Shown: positions 32,103 to 36,291 of the stretch, in pieces | Position numbering within the stretch: position 1 is the stretch's first letter | Layout: each line of letters begins with the position of its first letter | Assembly (NCBI GenBank): GCA_024223715.1 | Contig: JAAEOA010000250.1 | Coordinates: 1 to 36,291 of the forward strand | From: a bacterium | Lineage (GTDB): Bacteria; Krumholzibacteriota; Krumholzibacteriia; LZORAL124-64-63 | Direction: 5' to 3' | Length of the DNA: 36,291 bases | Notes under the pieces: model-generated | Database searches by the model: none | Told to the model about the DNA's origin: nothing | The model's input: the letters and a program-made list of their open reading frames with translations, nothing else | Made by a program: the position numbers and the translations under genes

Positions 32103-35100
32103 TTAGAGTTTTTCGAGAGCTAATTCAGTGAAGGGGGTTGTTGTTCGCACATTCTGAAACAACAAAGCAAACTGGGCAATTGAATGAATTTCCCGGGTTG
32201 TTTGCTCCTTGTTTTTAAATTGAACTTCTTCGGCAACCAGCGTTTTGGAATTCAAAGTGACCTTAACTTCATCATCATCGTATTGGTATTGCCCATCAAC
32301 TTCGTTCAGGACCGAAACCCCCTTCGAGTTTTTGATTTTCATACTGGTTGAACTTGAATAGAAGAAACCAAAATCCGCTTTATTGAAGCTGTCTTCGGTA
32401 AGATGGAATTTTGGTTTGTCCATAAATGGTCGACCGGAAGTTGGACAGAACGTGGTGCAATTTCCACATTCATTGCAGTAATCACCAATATTGATGATTT
32501 GGTAGGGTTGACTGAAGTTGGCCGTATCCTCCCTGATAATTTCAACCTGGCCATCACTTTGCAATACGGCCTGCTCCACGGGCATTTTCACCGGATCCAT
32601 GGAATAGTACATGTTACTTCGGTTGGGGCAAACAGTTGTGCAGACGTTACACACCAGATCACACTGAAGACAACGAGCCGATTCCATCGCCGCTTCTTCA
32701 TCGGAAAGCGTGCTCATGAAAAGGTCGAAATTAATTCTTTCATCTGGCTCCACTTCCGATAATCCGGAGCCAAAGTCACGCCGGGCCTGAAGAACCTGCA
32801 ACTTGTTGAGATCAATTTTTCGGCCATCCAGGGGTGAGTTGAACCGCAGTTGTTCCTGGCTGGCACGTTGGCAGATTTCACCAGCCACCTGCTGGCCATC
32901 GGCAATGGCATTGATCAGGCTGGAGGCGCCTCGGGCCGCATCGCCACCTGCAAAAACATTTTTCATTTCAGTTTCATGAGTTGCCTGATTGATGGTCATG
33001 GAACCCTGAGGCAGAAAGTCCAACACCACTTTTTGGCCGATGGCTGGAATAACCACATCGGCATCAATAACATACTCAGAATTATCAATCCTGATGGGTC
33101 TGGCCCGACCGCTGTCGTCCCTCTCTCCCAGCTTCATGCGACTGACCTGAAGTCCTGAAACCTTACCATCTTTAGTGACAATGGCTTCGGGTGAAGCCAA
33201 CTCAATGAGATTGATGCCTTCTTCGAGAGCCCCACGAACCTCTTCCGGGTCACAAGGCATTTCCCGGCGAGTGCGGCGATAAACAATCGTCACCTCACCC
33301 TGATCGGCAACCAACCGACGAGCGGTCCTTGCAGCGTCCATGGCTGAGTTTCCCGCCCCAATGACCACAATTTTTTGGGCTGCTGGCAAATTTTCATTTC
33401 GGCGCACTTTGCTCAGAAAATTCAGCTGATCAAAAACGCCATCACTTTCAATATTGGGAATATTCAGGGGCATGCTTTCCTGAGCTCCCACAGCAATGTA
33501 GATATAATCATTTTCCGACTGAAGTTTGTTGAAATCACTGGACGTAATTTTTGAACTGAGATGAACTTTCACACCTAAATCAATAATCCCGTCGATGTCT
33601 TTTTTAAGTCTTTCATCGTCCAGGCGGAAAACGGGAATTCCATCGGCGGCCATGCCGCCAAGGAACGCTTTGGCCTCGTGCAACTCCACTTCATACCCGT
33701 TCAGGGCCAAATAATGAGCACAGGACAAACCCGAAGGTCCGCCACCAATAATGCTTACTTTTACTCCATTGCCAGCAGCCGGCTTCAGCGTATCGCGGTC
33801 AAAATTGTCGGCAATGTACCTTTTGACCTCTCGAATGAGCAGGGGTTTTTCATAGTTAATTCTGGTGCATTTGGACATGCAGGCGTGGTCGCAAACAACA
33901 CCTTGAACATTGGGCAATGGGTTGGTTGCCAAAACCGTCTGGAAGGCTTTTTCCATCTCACCGGTGGCCACATAGTTCAAATAGCGGGGAATTTCCTGGC
34001 CCGCCGGACACTCGCTCATGCAAGGTGCCGCCGCACAGTCAAAAAACTCCAGCTTGCGATCAGTCTTGACTGACTCATAGGGGTATTCAGTTTTATTGTA
34101 ATAGGCTTTGCAGGCAACTTTTTCCGCATAGTCTTCCAGATTGGCAACAATAGCCTCGGCCATACTGTCTTTTCCGGAATCCTTCATCACATACTCGGAA
34201 ATTGACGATACTCCGGCTTTTGAGAAATCTGATTTAATGTTCTCCAGATACTGGCTCATACGGCCATATCCGCCGGGCTTCAATACATCAGAACAAATGG
34301 TCACGGGCATCAGGCCGCACTTGAGAATTTCCGTGACATTAAAACAATCGGCACCGGCGGAAAAAGAAATGTCCAGTTTTCCGTTAAATTCCTTCTGCAG
34401 TTTTGCCGCCAGATTGATGCTGATGGGATGCAAAGCACGCCCGCTCATATAGTGCATTTCTTCCTGCCTGGGAAGAACGTGGCGAATATTTGAAGTCTCC
34501 AACGTGTTGGTTAACTTGAGGTTAAAGGCCACTCCGGCTTTCTCGGCACTTTCCAGTAATGACTTAATAAGTTTCACGCCAGCATCGTAAGCCAGATCGT
34601 GCTCAAAAGCCAAATCAGGAACCACCGCTTCAAAGCCCAGCTTGTCGTTCAGTATTTCTCTGAGTTTCTCCGGTCCAAGAAGGGTTGGATTCAGCTTGAT
34701 GGTTGTATCGAGCTTCCGGTCTTCCACAAAATATCGACAGATTTTTTCTGTTTCCTCGGGCGGACAACCGTGCATGGTCGAAATAGTTATGTTGCGAGTA
34801 ATTTCAGCGGAAATTTTCAAATCCTTAATGCGCGGATAGAACCTGGAAATTTTTTCAATTTTTTCATCTCGAAGCTCGGTGCAGTCAGCCATTTTGTCCA
34901 GAAAAGCCTGCACGGTTGGGCTCAAAATTCCTTCCAGGTTATACCCGACACTCATGTTGAAAATGAAGCCGGTGTTTCGTGGATCCAGACCAAACTTATC
35001 CCGCAGAACATGGAGCATTATCCAAGCGTTCAGGTACTCGTCAAAAGATTCGTTCAGCTTTAACTCCTGCGACCATTCGCAATTATAACCTTCATCGCCC

Positions 35101-35405
35101 ATATCAATACAGGGTTTGGTCACTTCAAGTTCATCCAGAACCTGAATGGTCTTTAATTCCATGTATCGAGCCCCGGTCAACCAGGCACTGATGATGTTCT
35201 GTGACAGCTGTGTGTGAGGTCCGGCTGCCACACCAATGGGGTTTTCCAGAATTTGTCCATAACGCTCCATGGTGAACGAATCATCAGACTCAGGCATGAA
35301 AAACAAGTCTTTGGAAATGCCCAGAATTCGGTCATTTTTGTCGTATTCAAAAACCCATTTAAAAAGGAATTCCAATGAAGCACAGGTAAATTGGTCGCTG
35401 CTCAT
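32103..35405 (-). CDS. ygfK: YgfK-like iron-sulfur flavoprotein (putative selenate reductase family)
   Basis: This 1100-residue protein matches E. coli YgfK (about 1030) in domain order. Residues 1-430 form a dihydroorotate-dehydrogenase-like barrel (ENPIGVAAGPHTQ, STMHGCPP, CSDVLKPGGYGRM). Cysteine-rich stretches near 460-525 (CAAAPCMSECPAG, CDHACMSKC) bind clusters as in glutamate synthase small subunits. Two dinucleotide folds follow: IIGGGPSG near 552 and GAGNSAMDAARTARR, with FAGGDAARG closing the FAD domain. The C-terminus has two 4Fe-4S-type groups, CLQCDLVCNVCTTVC near 911 and CNECGNCTTFCP near 975. It should pass electrons between NAD(P)H and a barrel-bound substrate. In gut bacteria ygfK is part of the anaerobic purine/urate breakdown cluster; the old selenate name is historical. 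GGAGG precedes the ATG, and ssnA lies 37 bases upstream. Confidence 0.93.
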   Translation of the reverse strand: MSSDQFTCASLEFLFKWVFEYDKNDRILGISKDLFFMPESDDSFTMERYGQILENPIGVAAGPHTQLSQNIISAWLTGARYMELKTIQVLDELEVTKPCIDMGDEGYNCEWSQELKLNESFDEYLNAWIMLHVLRDKFGLDPRNTGFIFNMSVGYNLEGILSPTVQAFLDKMADCTELRDEKIEKISRFYPRIKDLKISAEITRNITISTMHGCPPEETEKICRYFVEDRKLDTTIKLNPTLLGPEKLREILNDKLGFEAVVPDLAFEHDLAYDAGVKLIKSLLESAEKAGVAFNLKLTNTLETSNIRHVLPRQEEMHYMSGRALHPISINLAAKLQKEFNGKLDISFSAGADCFNVTEILKCGLMPVTICSDVLKPGGYGRMSQYLENIKSDFSKAGVSSISEYVMKDSGKDSMAEAIVANLEDYAEKVACKAYYNKTEYPYESVKTDRKLEFFDCAAAPCMSECPAGQEIPRYLNYVATGEMEKAFQTVLATNPLPNVQGVVCDHACMSKCTRINYEKPLLIREVKRYIADNFDRDTLKPAAGNGVKVSIIGGGPSGLSCAHYLALNGYEVELHEAKAFLGGMAADGIPVFRLDDERLKKDIDGIIDLGVKVHLSSKITSSDFNKLQSENDYIYIAVGAQESMPLNIPNIESDGVFDQLNFLSKVRRNENLPAAQKIVVIGAGNSAMDAARTARRLVADQGEVTIVYRRTRREMPCDPEEVRGALEEGINLIELASPEAIVTKDGKVSGLQVSRMKLGERDDSGRARPIRIDNSEYVIDADVVIPAIGQKVVLDFLPQGSMTINQATHETEMKNVFAGGDAARGASSLINAIADGQQVAGEICQRASQEQLRFNSPLDGRKIDLNKLQVLQARRDFGSGLSEVEPDERINFDLFMSTLSDEEAAMESARCLQCDLVCNVCTTVCPNRSNMYYSMDPVKMPVEQAVLQSDGQVEIIREDTANFSQPYQIINIGDYCNECGNCTTFCPTSGRPFMDKPKFHLTEDSFNKADFGFFYSSSTSMKIKNSKGVSVLNEVDGQYQYDDDEVKVTLNSKTLVAEEVQFKNKEQTTREIHSIAQFALLFQNVRTTTPFTELALEKL

Positions 35406-35442
35406 TTTCAGCCTCCACAGTTAACAGTTTCAAGGTCAGCAG

Positions 35443-36291
35443 TTACTTCATTTTGTCCCAGAGTTTGTGGCCCATCTGACAGGCATATTCCAGAATCTCA
35501 GATTCATCGGCCGTTTTCAAAACACCGTCTTCAACAATAACTTCCCCCTGCGCAACAACTGTTTCTACGTGAGATGAATCCAGGCCATAAATAAAATGGC
35601 CAATGAAATTATCGGTGGTCAGTTCAGTGGGTGAGTTGTAATTGAGGATGACGAGGTTATTGTCACCGTCGCCTTTGAACCCGGAACTTTCGATATAACG
35701 ATGCACATTCCGGAATCGAGTATAGGTCGTATCCATACCCAGCCCTTCAACCGGTTGTCCTGAAAGAAAGGCCGCTTTGGCACTACGCAGCATGTCACAA
35801 TGCATGCCGTCAGTGCCGAGCATAACATTGTCGGTTATTTGTGAGTAATTGGCCAGACCAACGTTGTTGTTCAAATTGCTTTCAGTATTCTGAACAACCC
35901 AGGAACCACTGGACTTGACCAAATTTTTCTCTGCTTCGTCCAGGTGAATGCAATGACCCAGAATGGTCTGAGGCAGATCAAGGGCTCCGGCCTCATGCAA
36001 CCTGTTAACGACCCGCTGGTTGTGCTCTTTAAGGCAAGCATCCTGGTCCGATTTGTCTTCCGCCACATGGATGTGCAGACCTGTTCCGTATTGGCGGGCC
36101 ATTTCCACCGATTGGTTTAAAAGTTCATCTCCAACAGTAAACGATGCATGAAGACCAACGTGCCCCTGTCCTCCGCTGGCCAGGAATCGAGAGTGCTCGG
36201 CCAGGCCCGCTTCCCGGGGGCCGACACCATCGCGGTCTGAAAGTTCATAACAGAGCAGATGGGCAATTCCAACCTTATCAAAAGCATTGGC
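35443..36291 (-). CDS. ssnA: SsnA-like aminohydrolase, 5' part outside the window
   Basis: The frame is open through the right edge, so the start is missing; 282 codons are visible, of about 440 expected. From the edge, LLCYELSDRDGVGPREAG, GLHASFTVGDELL, HIHVAEDKSDQD, GHCIHLDE and LGTDGMHCDM are seen. These carry the metal-binding His residues and aspartate of an amidohydrolase-fold enzyme, and the CYE-SDRDG pattern is that of SsnA rather than guanine deaminase or a chlorohydrolase. A GTG at 36108 is inside the conserved domain and is not the start. The gene precedes ygfK by 37 bases, as ssnA does in E. coli and other bacteria. SsnA is thought to act on an amidine or ring-opened purine intermediate in the anaerobic pathway. 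The presence of ygeW, ygeY, hyuA or arcC homologues further upstream cannot be judged here. Confidence 0.93.
   Translation of the reverse strand, partial: ANAFDKVGIAHLLCYELSDRDGVGPREAGLAEHSRFLASGGQGHVGLHASFTVGDELLNQSVEMARQYGTGLHIHVAEDKSDQDACLKEHNQRVVNRLHEAGALDLPQTILGHCIHLDEAEKNLVKSSGSWVVQNTESNLNNNVGLANYSQITDNVMLGTDGMHCDMLRSAKAAFLSGQPVEGLGMDTTYTRFRNVHRYIESSGFKGDGDNNLVILNYNSPTELTTDNFIGHFIYGLDSSHVETVVAQGEVIVEDGVLKTADESEILEYACQMGHKLWDKMK

Noticed and set aside
36108..36108. GTG as the start of the amidohydrolase
   Set aside because: Conserved SsnA sequence continues in frame through the window edge, so the GTG is internal.
1..36291. CRISPR array, tRNA, rRNA, IS element, phage or integration site
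   Set aside because: No regularly spaced repeats, clover-leaf sequences, transposase or integrase genes or long terminal inverted repeats were seen.

Overview
The window looks like chromosomal DNA of an anaerobic or facultatively anaerobic Gram-negative bacterium. An outer membrane is implied by a Tsx-like channel, Sec signal peptides and two secreted proteins with an NYPNPFNP-type C-terminal tail of the FlgD-Ig/type IX-like kind. Such tails are common in the FCB group and related candidate phyla, so I favour that affiliation over a proteobacterium, but the sequence alone does not prove it. There are no tRNA or rRNA genes, IS elements or CRISPR arrays, and no gene-free stretch longer than 300 bases.

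Positions 1-7467 (+) are an anaerobic aromatic/acyl-CoA region. It holds the C-terminal enoyl-CoA hydratase part of a probably longer protein, a thiolase, a small zinc-ribbon-like protein and then, behind its own promoter, four overlapping genes for an ATP-dependent (class I) benzoyl-CoA reductase in the order C-B-A-D. A strong bidirectional hairpin closes the block.

Positions 7600-17750 are mixed: an exported MsrA (-), a secreted seven-repeat FG-GAP beta-propeller (+), a U32 peptidase-family RNA-modification-type protein (+), a membrane protein plus winged-helix regulator operon with an operator-like palindrome inside its promoter (-), a second FG-GAP propeller whose sorting tail is put out of frame by an apparent one-base deletion (+), an exported jelly-roll-like protein (-), and a long-form GMP synthase (+).

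Positions 17780-36291 are a purine island of two convergent operons meeting at a hairpin terminator at 28641-28675. The + operon encodes three-subunit xanthine dehydrogenase (xdhA, xdhB, xdhC order), guanine deaminase, a BMP-type nucleoside/nucleobase ABC transporter (ATPase, two permeases, binding protein) and a Tsx-like outer-membrane channel. The - operon encodes, in order of transcription, SsnA-like amidohydrolase (cut by the window edge), YgfK-like iron-sulfur flavoprotein, an NCS2 xanthine/urate-type permease, a YheO-like PAS-HTH regulator and a zinc-ribbon PLP enzyme that looks like threonine synthase. Together they describe a route from outer-membrane entry through inner-membrane uptake, deamination and hydroxylation to the anaerobic purine-opening module centred on ygfK/ssnA. 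The PLP enzyme sits where the known clusters carry the lyase ygeX, and this is the most interesting unexplained point in the window.
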